Below, piece by piece: positions 8,264 to 16,456 of a stretch of 64,000 bases of DNA. The number at the start of each line of letters is the position of its first letter. Position 1 is the first letter of the stretch. The notes beneath the pieces are model-generated. The model did not search any database, was not told where the DNA came from, and saw only the letters and a program-made list of their open reading frames with translations. The translations under genes and the position numbers were made by a program. Source of the DNA: Pseudomonas aylmerensis (GTDB lineage: Bacteria; Pseudomonadota; Gammaproteobacteria; Pseudomonadales; Pseudomonadaceae); NCBI RefSeq assembly GCF_001702265.1, contig NZ_MAUE01000032.1, forward strand, positions 90,030 to 154,029, given 5' to 3'.

Positions 8264-8920
8264 ATGCCATGGCTGATTCTTGCGTTGATGGGCGCCGGCA
8301 CCTTTATCTACGGCCTGACCACCCACGCCACCCTGTTGTGCCTGTTGGTCAAGCCGCTGCCGGTACTCGCGCTGCTGGGCTGGCTGCATGACGCGCCGCC
8401 CACCGACTATCGACGCTGGATCAGCCTGGGGCTGATTTTCTCGCTGGTCGGCGATGTGCTGCTGGCGTGGCCGGGCGACTTGTTCATCTTCGGCCTCGGC
8501 GCGTTCCTGTTCGCGCACCTGGCGTATCTGAAAGCCTACTTCAGCGATTGCCGCCGCTTGGCGCTGCTGCCATTGGTATTGGCGCTGGGCGTGGGCGCGA
8601 TCCTGCTGAGCATCCTGATTTCCCACGGCCTGGGCGACCTGCTGATTCCGGTGGTGGTGTACGCGACGGTGATCAGCGCCATGCTCTGGCGCGCGTTGGC
8701 ACGGCTGGGCAGCGGCGTGCCGAAACGCTCGGCGCTGCTGGCGGCGGCCGGTGCGGTGTCATTTGTGTTTTCCGACACGCTGATCGGCATCAATCGGTTT
8801 GTGCTGTCGTTCGAGGCGGCGCCGTATCTGTTGATCGTCACTTACTGGCTTGGCCAGTGGGGTATCACGGCCTCGGCTTTCCATCAGACAACCCGCGCAT
8901 CCGAGGGCCAAGTTGGCTAA
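8264..8920 (+). CDS. YhhN/TMEM86-family membrane protein, lysoplasmalogenase-like
   Basis: The 218-residue protein is almost entirely hydrophobic, with seven or eight membrane segments, and carries the conserved acidic residues of the YhhN family (SLVGDVLLAWPGDLFIFGLG and FVFSDTLIGINRF). The family includes lysoplasmalogenases that cleave vinyl-ether lysophospholipids; activity in Pseudomonas is not implied directly. It starts one base after the inhibitor gene stop, so the two are probably cotranscribed. Confidence 0.85.
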   Translation: MPWLILALMGAGTFIYGLTTHATLLCLLVKPLPVLALLGWLHDAPPTDYRRWISLGLIFSLVGDVLLAWPGDLFIFGLGAFLFAHLAYLKAYFSDCRRLALLPLVLALGVGAILLSILISHGLGDLLIPVVVYATVISAMLWRALARLGSGVPKRSALLAAAGAVSFVFSDTLIGINRFVLSFEAAPYLLIVTYWLGQWGITASAFHQTTRASEGQVG

Positions 8921-8956
8921 AATGCCGGCCTTTCCCCCATCGTCGCCGGAACAGCC

Positions 8957-9700
8957 GTGAGCAAAGAACCCGATCGCCTATTCGCCCAGCCCCTGCCCCA
9001 GGTGCCGGACTTCGCCTTTAACGAGGACGTGGTGCGGGTGTTCCCGGACATGATCAAGCGCTCGGTGCCGGGTTACCCGACCATCGTCGAGAACCTCGGC
9101 GTGCTCGCGGCGCAGTTCGCCCAGCCCAACAGCGTGCTGTATGACCTGGGGTCATCCCTTGGCGCGGTCACCCAAGCGTTGCGCCGCCATGTGCGCACCG
9201 ACGGTTGCCGGGTGATCGCTGTGGATAACTCGGCGGCCATGGTCGAGCGCTGCCGCGAATACCTGAATGGCCAGGACTCGATGTTCCAGGAGCTGTTGCC
9301 GGTCGAGGTGGTGGAAGGCGATATCCTCGCGCTGCAATTTGCCCCGGCCTCGGTGGTGGCGCTGAACTTCACCCTGCAATTTATCGCCCCCGAGGAGCGC
9401 CTGGCGCTGCTCGGCCGCATCCGCCAGTCGCTGTTGCCGGGCGGTGCATTGATCCTGTCGGAAAAGCTGCGCTTCAATGACCTTGAAGAACACGCGCTGC
9501 TCACCGACCTGCACATCGCGTTCAAACGCGCGAATGGCTACAGCGAACTGGAAATCGCCCAGAAGCGCAGCGCCATCGAAAACGTCATGAAGCCCGACAG
9601 CCTCGAAGAACACCGCGAACGCCTGCTGGCAGCCGGGTTCTCGAAAGTCGTGCCGTGGTTCCAGTGTCTTAACTTTGCCTCGTTGATTGCCTTGCCATGA
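8957..9700 (+). CDS. cmoA: Carboxy-S-adenosylmethionine synthase CmoA
   Basis: CmoA converts SAM and prephenate to carboxy-SAM, the donor for the cmo5U modification of tRNA wobble uridines. The 247-residue protein has the SAM-binding loop YDLGSSLGAVT, the conserved VDNSAAMVERC and the C-terminal helix region IENVMKPDSLEEHRERL typical of CmoA. It begins with GTG. The stop overlaps the cmoB start (ATGA), so translation is coupled and the two enzymes of one pathway are made together. Confidence 0.95.
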   Translation: MSKEPDRLFAQPLPQVPDFAFNEDVVRVFPDMIKRSVPGYPTIVENLGVLAAQFAQPNSVLYDLGSSLGAVTQALRRHVRTDGCRVIAVDNSAAMVERCREYLNGQDSMFQELLPVEVVEGDILALQFAPASVVALNFTLQFIAPEERLALLGRIRQSLLPGGALILSEKLRFNDLEEHALLTDLHIAFKRANGYSELEIAQKRSAIENVMKPDSLEEHRERLLAAGFSKVVPWFQCLNFASLIALP

Positions 9701-10653
9701 TTGATCTGTCCCCCCTCGCCCGCCATCTGGTCGGCACTCCCCTGGCCGTGTGGGCCCAGGGCCTGCAAGCGCAACTCGATAGCAAGATGGAAAAAGGTCA
9801 TGGCGACCTCGAGCGCTGGCAGAGTGCGTTGGATGCGTTGCCTGCCATCCAGCCCAGCGAAGTGGATTTGCTCAACGGCCTGACCCTGGACACCGACTGC
9901 GACGACGCCACTCGCGCGCAAATGCACACCGCGCTGATGGGCCTGAGCCCGTGGCGCAAGGGGCCGTTCCACCTGTTCGGCGTGCATGTGGACACCGAGT
10001 GGCGTTCGGACTGGAAATGGTCGCGCGTGGCGCCGCACCTGGACCTCAAGGGCAAGCGCATCCTCGACGTCGGCTGCGGCAACGGCTACTACATGTGGCG
10101 CATGCTCGGCGCCGGCGCCGACAGCGTGATTGGCGTGGACCCCAACTGGCTGTTCTTCTGTCAGTTCCAGGCCGTGCAGCGCTATTTGTCTGCGCCGAAT
10201 GCCTGGCACCTGCCATTCCCGTTCGAAGACCTGCCGCCCAATCTGGAAGGCTTCGACACCGTGTTTTCCATGGGTGTGTTCTACCACCGTCGCTCGCCGA
10301 TCGAGCATTTGCTGGCGCTGAAGGACACTCTGGTCAAGGGCGGCGAACTGGTGCTGGAAACCTTGGTGGTCGAAGGCGACCAGCAGCAAGTGCTGGTGCC
10401 GGAGGACCGCTACGCGCAGATGCGCAACGTATGGTTCCTGCCGTCGGTGCCGGCGCTGATGTTGTGGCTGCGCCGCGCCGGCTTCAGTGAGGTGCGTTGC
10501 GTGGACGTGAGCGTGACGACGGTCGAGGAACAACGCGGGACGGAGTGGATGAAGTATCAGTCGCTGAGCGACTTCCTCGATCCGCAGGATCACAGCAAGA
10601 CGATCGAAGGGCTGCCGGCGCCGATGCGCGCCGTCATCATCGCCAAGAAATAA
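9697..10653 (+). CDS. cmoB: tRNA U34 carboxymethyltransferase CmoB
   Basis: CmoB transfers the carboxymethyl group of carboxy-SAM to 5-hydroxyuridine at tRNA position 34. The 318-residue protein has the family N-terminal helical part, RKGPFHLFGVHVDTEWRSDWKW, and the methyltransferase core with ILDVGCGNGYYMWRM and GVDPNWLF. Length matches the family (about 320). It overlaps cmoA by four bases. Confidence 0.95.
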   Translation: MIDLSPLARHLVGTPLAVWAQGLQAQLDSKMEKGHGDLERWQSALDALPAIQPSEVDLLNGLTLDTDCDDATRAQMHTALMGLSPWRKGPFHLFGVHVDTEWRSDWKWSRVAPHLDLKGKRILDVGCGNGYYMWRMLGAGADSVIGVDPNWLFFCQFQAVQRYLSAPNAWHLPFPFEDLPPNLEGFDTVFSMGVFYHRRSPIEHLLALKDTLVKGGELVLETLVVEGDQQQVLVPEDRYAQMRNVWFLPSVPALMLWLRRAGFSEVRCVDVSVTTVEEQRGTEWMKYQSLSDFLDPQDHSKTIEGLPAPMRAVIIAKK

Positions 10654-10685
10654 ACCCAATCGCCCTGGATAAATGCAGATCAAAA

Positions 10686-10774
10686 GGGGGGAGCGGGCTT
10701 GCTCGCGAAAGCACTGGTTCAGCTACGCAGAGGGGGGCTGAACCACCGCTTTCGCGAGCAAGCCCGCTCCCACA
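10686..10774. repeat. REP pair (89-bp family), copy 1
   Basis: Inverted arms GAGCGGGCTTGCTCGCGAA and TTCGCGAGCAAGCCCGCTC lie in the convergent gap between cmoB and tadA. Total length by alignment is 89 bases, the same as the copies at 14604 and 51041. The arms flank a unique middle of about 40 bases. Confidence 0.85.
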
Positions 10775-10791
10775 TTGGTTTTCAGTGTTGT

Positions 10792-11289
10792 TTAAACCGA
10801 TGGTTTTGCACGGCGCGCCTTGAAGAATTCGCTCAAGACAGTCCCACACTCCTCAGCCAGCACCCCGCCTTCAAACAGCACGCGGTGATTGAGAAAACCC
10901 TGGGTAAAGAACTGCCCCTGGCTTTGCACGATCCCGGCCTTGGGTTCCAGCGCGCCATACACCACCCGCGCCACCCGCGAATGCACGATCAGGCCGGCGC
11001 ACATGCTGCACGGTTCGAGGGTCACATACAGCGTGCTGCCGACCAGGCGATAGTTGCTGATCGCTTGCGCGGCGGCGCGGATCGCGACCATTTCGGCATG
11101 GGCACTGGGGTCGTTGCCACTGATCGGGCAGTTGAAGCCGCGACCGATGATTTCGCCGTCCTGCACCAGCACTGCGCCCACCGGCACCTCGCCCAGCGCA
11201 GCGCCTTGGGCGGCCAGGGCCAGGGCCTCGCGCATGAAGTCCTGGTCACGGCTGCGGTCGATGATCGCCGTTGGACGAAACTGGCGCAT
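10792..11289 (-). CDS. tadA: tRNA adenosine(34) deaminase TadA
   Basis: TadA deaminates A34 of tRNA-Arg(ACG) to inosine. From the ATG at 11289 the protein has 165 residues, with the zinc motif HAE (SAHAEMVAIR), catalytic Glu, and PCSMC, plus the substrate segments of the family. The longer reading frame is rejected because it runs back into the multicopper oxidase gene; the chosen start overlaps the oxidase stop (ATGA). The pairing with an oxidase gene is probably only positional. Confidence 0.93.
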   Translation of the reverse strand: MRQFRPTAIIDRSRDQDFMREALALAAQGAALGEVPVGAVLVQDGEIIGRGFNCPISGNDPSAHAEMVAIRAAAQAISNYRLVGSTLYVTLEPCSMCAGLIVHSRVARVVYGALEPKAGIVQSQGQFFTQGFLNHRVLFEGGVLAEECGTVLSEFFKARRAKPSV

Positions 11290-12671
11290 CACGCCACCTC
11301 GATGGCGGCCATCAGGCCGGTTTCCATGTGGTCGATCACGTGGCAGTGGAACATCCACACCCCCGGGTTATCCGCCACCAACGCCACGCGCGCGCGCTCG
11401 TTCTTGCCCAACAGGTAAGTGTCGGTGAAGTACGGGATCACCTTATGGCGGTTCGAGGCGATCACCTTGAAGCTCATGCCATGCAGGTGGATCGGGTGCT
11501 GGTACTGGGTCATGTTCTTCAATTCGAAAATGTAGCTCTTGCCCTTTTCCAGCTTGGCAATCGGGCGGTCGGCACAGGTCTTGTCGGTGATGTCCCAGGC
11601 CTTGCCGTTGATCTGCCACAGGCTCGGCGGCTTACCGTTGTCGACGTTGACGGAAACCGAGCCGACCCATTCAAAATTGAAGTTGAGTTTCTCGGCGTTG
11701 GCCAGGTCCGGCTCGGCAATCGGGTTGGCTGGCAAAGCGGGCGGCCACTCGGTGGGAGCGTCGTCGTTGGCGACGGAACGGAAGGTGCCGAGGCGCACCG
11801 GGCCGTTGCGGATCGACAGCTCTTCACCCGCCGCTGGCGCCTTGATCGCCAGGCAGATGCGCATGCCCGGGCCCAGCCAGTATTCCTTGCCCAACGGCCG
11901 CGGTTCGACCGGGTTGCCGTCCAGTGCATAGATCTGCGCTTCAACCTCGGGAATATTGAGGCGATACGTCAGGGTGTTGTCGAGGTTGAGCAGGCGCACG
12001 CGGGTGATCTGCCCGGCCGGCAAATCGATCACCGCCTGGGACACGCCATTGATCGTCGACAGGCGCCCGGCGGTCCCGCCACGCGCCGCTTCACGCGGGA
12101 TGCTGAAGGCAACAAAGGCGCCCTCTTCGTCCACGTGCCAGCTTTTCAGGCTGAGGGTGCGTTCGTGCTTGAAACCGGTGGGCTCGCGCTCTTCGATGAT
12201 CAGCGGACCGACCAGGCCACGGCCGAGTTCTTCGCTGCTGTTGACGTGGGGGTGATACCAGTAGCTGCCGGCGTCGGGTACGCGGAATTTGTAGTCGAAG
12301 TATTCACCGGGCAGTACCGGCAGTTGCGAGACGTAGGGCACGCCGTCCATTTCCAGCGGCAGGCGGATGCCGTGCCAGTGAATGGTTGTTGCGACCGGCA
12401 GGTGGTTGATAAAGCGCACCCGCAGCCATTCACCCTGGCGCACGCGCAATTCGGTGCCCGGCGCCGACGGGCCGAACGCCCAGGCTTCGGTCTTGTGTCC
12501 TGGCACCAACTCCACGTCGAGCGGCGCGGCGATCAGTTCGTAATCGTGCCCCGCTTCGGCCTCGGCGACTTTCCCCAGCCAGTAGCGATAGGCGCCACCG
12601 GCACCGACGCCCACAACGGCCAGGCCTACAAGACCACCCAGGATTTGTCGACGGGAAAAGGATCGGGACAC
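11289..12671 (-). CDS. cumA: Tat-exported multicopper oxidase, CumA-like
   Basis: The 460-residue protein starts at a GTG with GAGG upstream and has a twin-arginine signal (SRSFSRRQILGG), so it is exported folded to the periplasm. All four copper motifs are present: HWHG, HPH, HPIHLHG and HCHVIDHME, giving a type 1 site and a trinuclear cluster. Length and sequence resemble Pseudomonas CumA, a laccase-type oxidase first reported from a Mn(II)-oxidising P. putida; later work gives the main manganese role to other oxidases, so copper, phenol or metal oxidation are all open. There is no Met-rich CopA/CueO insert. Confidence 0.85.
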   Translation of the reverse strand: MSRSFSRRQILGGLVGLAVVGVGAGGAYRYWLGKVAEAEAGHDYELIAAPLDVELVPGHKTEAWAFGPSAPGTELRVRQGEWLRVRFINHLPVATTIHWHGIRLPLEMDGVPYVSQLPVLPGEYFDYKFRVPDAGSYWYHPHVNSSEELGRGLVGPLIIEEREPTGFKHERTLSLKSWHVDEEGAFVAFSIPREAARGGTAGRLSTINGVSQAVIDLPAGQITRVRLLNLDNTLTYRLNIPEVEAQIYALDGNPVEPRPLGKEYWLGPGMRICLAIKAPAAGEELSIRNGPVRLGTFRSVANDDAPTEWPPALPANPIAEPDLANAEKLNFNFEWVGSVSVNVDNGKPPSLWQINGKAWDITDKTCADRPIAKLEKGKSYIFELKNMTQYQHPIHLHGMSFKVIASNRHKVIPYFTDTYLLGKNERARVALVADNPGVWMFHCHVIDHMETGLMAAIEVA

Positions 12672-12805
12672 AACAACCTCACGAATCTGCCGCAGGCCAG
12701 AGGCCCGCAAAAGGCAGATACGATACACCTGCATCGGCTAAACAGTAAGGCTTCGCATTGCCGCAGTTGCTGATTTCATTGGGTCGCGTGGCGAGCGCGC
12801 TGTTT

Positions 12806-12910
12806 GTAACAAAGAGCTTGTCGTGCCGAGCAGGCTTTTTGTAACAAGGAGCCTGTCGTCCCGAGCACGCCTTTTGTAACAAGGAGCCTGTCGGGCCGAA
12901 CACGCCTTGT
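12806..12910. repeat. 35-bp tandem repeat, three copies, running into a REP pair
   Basis: GTAACAA begins at 12806, 12841 and 12876, exactly 35 bases apart, each followed by GGAGCCTGTCG-like and GAGCACGCC-like sequence. The next unit, at 12911, is the left arm of a REP pair (GTGGCGAGCGGGCTTG). The unit resembles a diverged REP half (GTAACAAGGAGCCTGTCG against GTGGCGAGCGGGCTTGCC). Confidence 0.8.
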
Positions 12911-13042
12911 GTGGCGAGCGGGCTTGCCCCGCGTTGGGCTGCGCAGCAGCCCCAGTTCAATCGCCGCCGAGTGTCAGGGAGATCGGAATCGCAGGTTTCA
13001 GGGCCGCTTCGCAGCCCAACGCGGGGCAAGCCCGCTCACCAC
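12911..13042. repeat. REP pair (133-bp family), copy 2
   Basis: Arms GTGGCGAGCGGGCTTGCC and GGCAAGCCCGCTCACCAC enclose a unique loop; total 132 bases. One arm position is mispaired (C in the left arm, A in the right). With the 35-bp array it fills most of the 401-base gap between the oxidase and pdxJ; no gene is supported there. Confidence 0.85.
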
Positions 13043-13072
13043 AGGAAGCACGGCTGAGCTTGGGCTGCGGTA

Positions 13073-13816
13073 TCAGGCCTTGGCAGCTGCCAGAATCAGC
13101 GCCTTCATCTCGGCCACGGCACCTTTGAAGCCGACAAACAGCGCATGCGCCACCAGCGCATGGCCGATGTTCAGCTCGTTGATGCCCTTGATCGCAGCCA
13201 CGGCCTCGACGTTGTGGTAGTGCAGGCCATGGCCGGCGTTGACGATCAGGCCTTCATTCAACCCGCAATTGACCCCGTCGATGATGCGTTGCAGTTCGTC
13301 GGCGACTTCGGTCGGCGTGGTGGCATCGGCATAACGGCCGGTGTGCAGCTCGATGGCCGGCGCGCCAACGCGGCGCGACGCTTCGATCTGACGCTCATCG
13401 GCGTCGATGAACAGCGAGACTTCGCTGCCGATCTTCGACAGGCGCTCCACCGCGGCCTTGATCCGCGCTTCCTGGCCGGCGACGTCAAGGCCGCCTTCGG
13501 TGGTTAGTTCCTGGCGGGTTTCGGGCACCAGGCAGATGTGCGCCGGACGGATGCGCTCGGCGAACGCCATCATCTCTTCGGTGACGCCCATTTCGAAGTT
13601 CATGCGGGTTTGCAGCACGTCCTTGAGCAGCAGCACGTCGCGCTCCTGGATGTGGCGGCGGTCTTCGCGCAGGTGCACGGTGATGCCGTCGGCGCCCGCT
13701 TCTTCGGCGTCCAGCGCAGCCTTGACCGGGTCAGGGTAACGGGTGCCCCGGGCCTGGCGCAGGGTGGCGACGTGGTCGATGTTGACGCCAAGAAGAATGC
13801 GATTGCTGGTGGTCAC
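13073..13816 (-). CDS. pdxJ: Pyridoxine 5'-phosphate synthase PdxJ
   Basis: PdxJ condenses 3-amino-1-hydroxyacetone phosphate with 1-deoxyxylulose 5-phosphate to pyridoxine 5'-phosphate. The 247-residue protein has the family signature segments LLGVNIDHVATLRQARGT, DGITVHLREDRRHI and NAGHGLHYHN. It is the distal gene of the lepA-lepB-rnc-era-recO-pdxJ order conserved in gammaproteobacteria. GAGC before the start codon is a plausible ribosome binding site. Confidence 0.96.
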   Translation of the reverse strand: MTTSNRILLGVNIDHVATLRQARGTRYPDPVKAALDAEEAGADGITVHLREDRRHIQERDVLLLKDVLQTRMNFEMGVTEEMMAFAERIRPAHICLVPETRQELTTEGGLDVAGQEARIKAAVERLSKIGSEVSLFIDADERQIEASRRVGAPAIELHTGRYADATTPTEVADELQRIIDGVNCGLNEGLIVNAGHGLHYHNVEAVAAIKGINELNIGHALVAHALFVGFKGAVAEMKALILAAAKA

Positions 13817-13867
13817 GGAAGCGCTCCTGAAAAGGGAAAGAATCGGTGCACAGCATACACGGGGATG

Positions 13868-14557
13868 TCAGGGCTTTCGAAACAACTCGCGACTGACCAG
13901 CGGCCGTCCGCCCAAGTGCACGGCCAGTGCCTGGCGCATCAGGCGCTTGGCGGCGGACAAGGCGCCGGGGGCGGTCCAGTCGGCTTCGCTCATGGCCAGC
14001 AGCTCAGTGCCCTGGAACAGCCCCGGCTGCAGCAGGTACACGCGCTCCAGGCCAGCATCGACCTGGAGGCGGTACATGCCGTCGGCGGCGATGGGGTCGC
14101 CGTGCAGGTCGTTGGCCAGTTCGAAGCCGTAGCCGAGGTCATCCAGCAGGCGCCACTCGAAAGCGCGCAACAACGGCTCCAGCGGGCGCCCTTCGGCGAG
14201 GGCGAGCAAGGTGGCAGCGTAGTGATCGAAGACCGCGGGGTGCGGGTCTTCAGCGGGCAGCAGGCGGATCAGCAGTTCATTCAGGTAGAGGCCGCTGAAC
14301 AGCGCCTCGCCATTGAGCCAGGCGCTGGTGCCGACGCTTTCCATGCGGCCGACGTTCTTCAGCTCGCCCTTGCCGCGAAACTCCACGTCCAGCGCCACGA
14401 AGGGCCGCGCCAATGTACCCGCCTTGCCCCGCGCGCTGCGCAACACTGCGCGCAGGCGACCTTGGGGCGTGAGGAAATCCACCAGCGCACTGGTCTCGCG
14501 GTAGGCGCGGCTGTGCAGGACGTAGGCGAGTTGACTGGGAGGTGGGGATTGGGACAT
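13868..14557 (-). CDS. recO: DNA repair protein RecO
   Basis: RecO works with RecR and RecF to load RecA onto SSB-coated single strands. From the ATG at 14557 (MSQSPPPSQLAYVLHSRAYRE) it has 229 residues, with the N-terminal OB fold, RLRAVLRSARG, and the C-terminal helical domain. The longer frame to 14653 is rejected because it reads through a REP pair. It lies between pdxJ (51 bases downstream) and era. Confidence 0.94.
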   Translation of the reverse strand: MSQSPPPSQLAYVLHSRAYRETSALVDFLTPQGRLRAVLRSARGKAGTLARPFVALDVEFRGKGELKNVGRMESVGTSAWLNGEALFSGLYLNELLIRLLPAEDPHPAVFDHYAATLLALAEGRPLEPLLRAFEWRLLDDLGYGFELANDLHGDPIAADGMYRLQVDAGLERVYLLQPGLFQGTELLAMSEADWTAPGALSAAKRLMRQALAVHLGGRPLVSRELFRKP

Positions 14558-14603
14558 TGGGTTCTCGCTGACAAGCACGGTCTTGAAAACTGCGACTATC
14601 CAA

Positions 14604-14692
14604 TGTGGGAGCGGGCTTGCTCGCGAAGGCGGAGTGTCAGTCGATACATTCATCGCTGATAGACCGTATTCGCGAGCAAGCCCGCTCCCACA
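14604..14692. repeat. REP pair (89-bp family), copy 2, between era and recO
   Basis: Arms TGTGGGAGCGGGCTTGCTC and the exact complement enclose a unique middle; total 89 bases. It sits inside the era-recO gap of a conserved operon, where it may act as a transcript-processing or attenuation element. Confidence 0.85.
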
Positions 14693-14721
14693 TTTTGACT
14701 TGCGGCGTTACCGAAGGCCGT

Positions 14722-15624
14722 TTACAGGTCGCCGTAGCCCAGCGAACGCAGTGCGCGCTCGTCATCGGACCAGCCACCCTTCACCTTCACCCACAGGTTG
14801 AGCATGATCTTGGAATCGAACAGCAATTCCATGTCCTTGCGCGCTTCAGTGCCGATGCGCTTGATGCGCTCGCCCTTGTCGCCAATGATGATTTTCTTCT
14901 GGCCGTCACGCTCGACGAGGATCAGCGCATGGATATGCAGGGTCTTGCCCTGCTGCTTGAACTCTTCGATCTCGACGGTGATCTGGTACGGCAGCTCGGC
15001 GCCCATCTGGCGCATGATTTTCTCGCGCACCAGTTCGGCGGCGAGGAAACGGCTGCTGCGGTCGGTGATCTGGTCTTCCGGGAAGAAGTGCTCGTTCTCC
15101 GGCAGGTGCTCGGCGATCACGCGTTCCAGGGCATCGAGGTTGTGCCCGTGCTGGGCCGAGATCGGGATGATCTGCGCGTTCGGCAGTTGTTCCTGCAGCC
15201 AGCTCAGGTGCGGCATCAGCTCGGCTTTGTCTTCGATGCGGTCGGTCTTGTTCAGCGCGACGATCAACGGGCCGGTGACGTACTGCACACGCTCGAGGAC
15301 CATCTGGTCTTCGTCGGTCCACTTGGTGCGGTCGACCACGAAGATCACCACGTCGACGTCTTTCAACGCCGCCGAAGCGGTCTTGTTCATGTAGCGGTTG
15401 AGGGCTTTCTCGCCGCCTTTGTGCATGCCCGGGGTGTCGACGTAGACCGCTTGCACGTTGCCTTCGGTCTTGATGCCCAGCATGTTGTGGCGGGTGGTCT
15501 GCGGCTTGCGCGAGGTGATCGCGAGCTTCTGGCCGAGGATGTGGTTCAGCAGCGTGGACTTGCCCACGTTGGGGCGGCCGACGATGGCAACATAGCCACA
15601 GCGTGTTGCGGTTGAATCAGTCAT
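14722..15624 (-). CDS. era: GTPase Era
   Basis: Era is an essential GTPase that assists 16S rRNA processing and 30S assembly. The 300-residue protein has G1 GRPNVGKST, G3 DTPGMHKG, G4 NKTD and the KH RNA-binding domain with IIIGDKGERIKRIG. I chose the ATG at 15624, preceded by GGAG and overlapping the end of rnc by eight bases, which implies translational coupling with RNase III. Confidence 0.96.
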   Translation of the reverse strand: MTDSTATRCGYVAIVGRPNVGKSTLLNHILGQKLAITSRKPQTTRHNMLGIKTEGNVQAVYVDTPGMHKGGEKALNRYMNKTASAALKDVDVVIFVVDRTKWTDEDQMVLERVQYVTGPLIVALNKTDRIEDKAELMPHLSWLQEQLPNAQIIPISAQHGHNLDALERVIAEHLPENEHFFPEDQITDRSSRFLAAELVREKIMRQMGAELPYQITVEIEEFKQQGKTLHIHALILVERDGQKKIIIGDKGERIKRIGTEARKDMELLFDSKIMLNLWVKVKGGWSDDERALRSLGYGDL

Positions 15625-16306
15625 GGCCATTCTCCACGCCCAGGGCAATCAGTGCTGCAGCGGCCGCTACCTGTTCGGCAATACGACGGCTCACACCCTG
15701 ACCTCGGCTTTTTTCATTCAATAAGGTGATTTCACATTCCACGAAGAACACGCGGCAATGCGGTTCACCCTGGATATCCACCACTTCGTAGCGTGGCAGT
15801 TCGCACCCGCGCGACTGGAGGAATTCCTGCAGGCGGGTCTTGGGATCTTTGTTGGTGTCGACGAGCGTGAGGCTTTCGATCTCGGAGGTCAGCCACGCGG
15901 TGACGCGCTCCTTGGCCGCTTCCATGCCAGCATCGAGGTAGATCGCGCCGATCAGCGCTTCGAGGGCATCGGCGAGGATCGATTCACGCCGGAAACCGCC
16001 ACTCTTCAACTCGCCGGATCCCAGGCGCAGGTACTCGCCCAGGCCGAAGCCGCGAGCCAGCACCGCCAGGGTCTCGCCCTTCACCAGGCGCGCACGCAGG
16101 CGCGACAGCTGGCCTTCACGGGCTTGTGGGAAGCGCTCGAACAGGGCTTCACCGGCGACGAAATTGAGGATGGCATCACCGAGGAATTCCAGGCGTTCGT
16201 TATTACGCCCGGCAAAGCTGCGGTGTGTAAGGGCAAGGACCATCAATTCCTGGTCCTTGAAGGTGTAGCCGAGCTGACGCTCGAGACGGCTTAAAGAAAC
16301 GCTCAC
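15617..16306 (-). CDS. rnc: Ribonuclease III
   Basis: RNase III cleaves double-stranded RNA in rRNA precursors and some mRNAs. The 229-residue protein has the signature NERLEFLGDAILNF, the second catalytic acidic cluster (DALEALIGAIYLD) and a C-terminal dsRBD. It starts with GTG at 16306. In P. aeruginosa a DUF4845 gene lies between lepB and rnc; only a 150-base gap with hairpins is present here. Confidence 0.96.
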   Translation of the reverse strand: MSVSLSRLERQLGYTFKDQELMVLALTHRSFAGRNNERLEFLGDAILNFVAGEALFERFPQAREGQLSRLRARLVKGETLAVLARGFGLGEYLRLGSGELKSGGFRRESILADALEALIGAIYLDAGMEAAKERVTAWLTSEIESLTLVDTNKDPKTRLQEFLQSRGCELPRYEVVDIQGEPHCRVFFVECEITLLNEKSRGQGVSRRIAEQVAAAAALIALGVENGHD

Positions 16307-16395
16307 GGTTTACCCATATCTGTTTGGTGGCACCGGCGGCCATCGACGATTGACGCAGTGTTCAAATTCAAATCCTGATTGGTGCTGCATGAGGC

Positions 16396-16411
16396 GGGAC
16401 CGATTTGTCCC
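16396..16411. promoter_or_regulatory. rnc: Hairpin in the rnc leader (GGGAC-N6-GTCCC)
   Basis: A perfect five-base stem lies about 90 bases upstream of the rnc start in the lepB-rnc gap. E. coli rnc is autoregulated by RNase III cleavage of a leader stem; this stem is short, so that parallel is only a possibility. Confidence 0.3.
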
Positions 16412-16429
16412 AACCCCAGAAAAGCATTC

Positions 16430-16449
16430 GGCGCTGTGTTCACAGCGCC
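16430..16449 (-). terminator. Hairpin after lepB (partial terminator)
   Basis: The perfect stem GGCGCTGTG/CACAGCGCC begins seven bases after the lepB stop and is followed on the transcribed strand by GAATGCTTTTCT. The T tract is interrupted, so it may attenuate rather than end transcription into rnc. Confidence 0.55.
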
Positions 16450-16456
16450 GCCTGTA

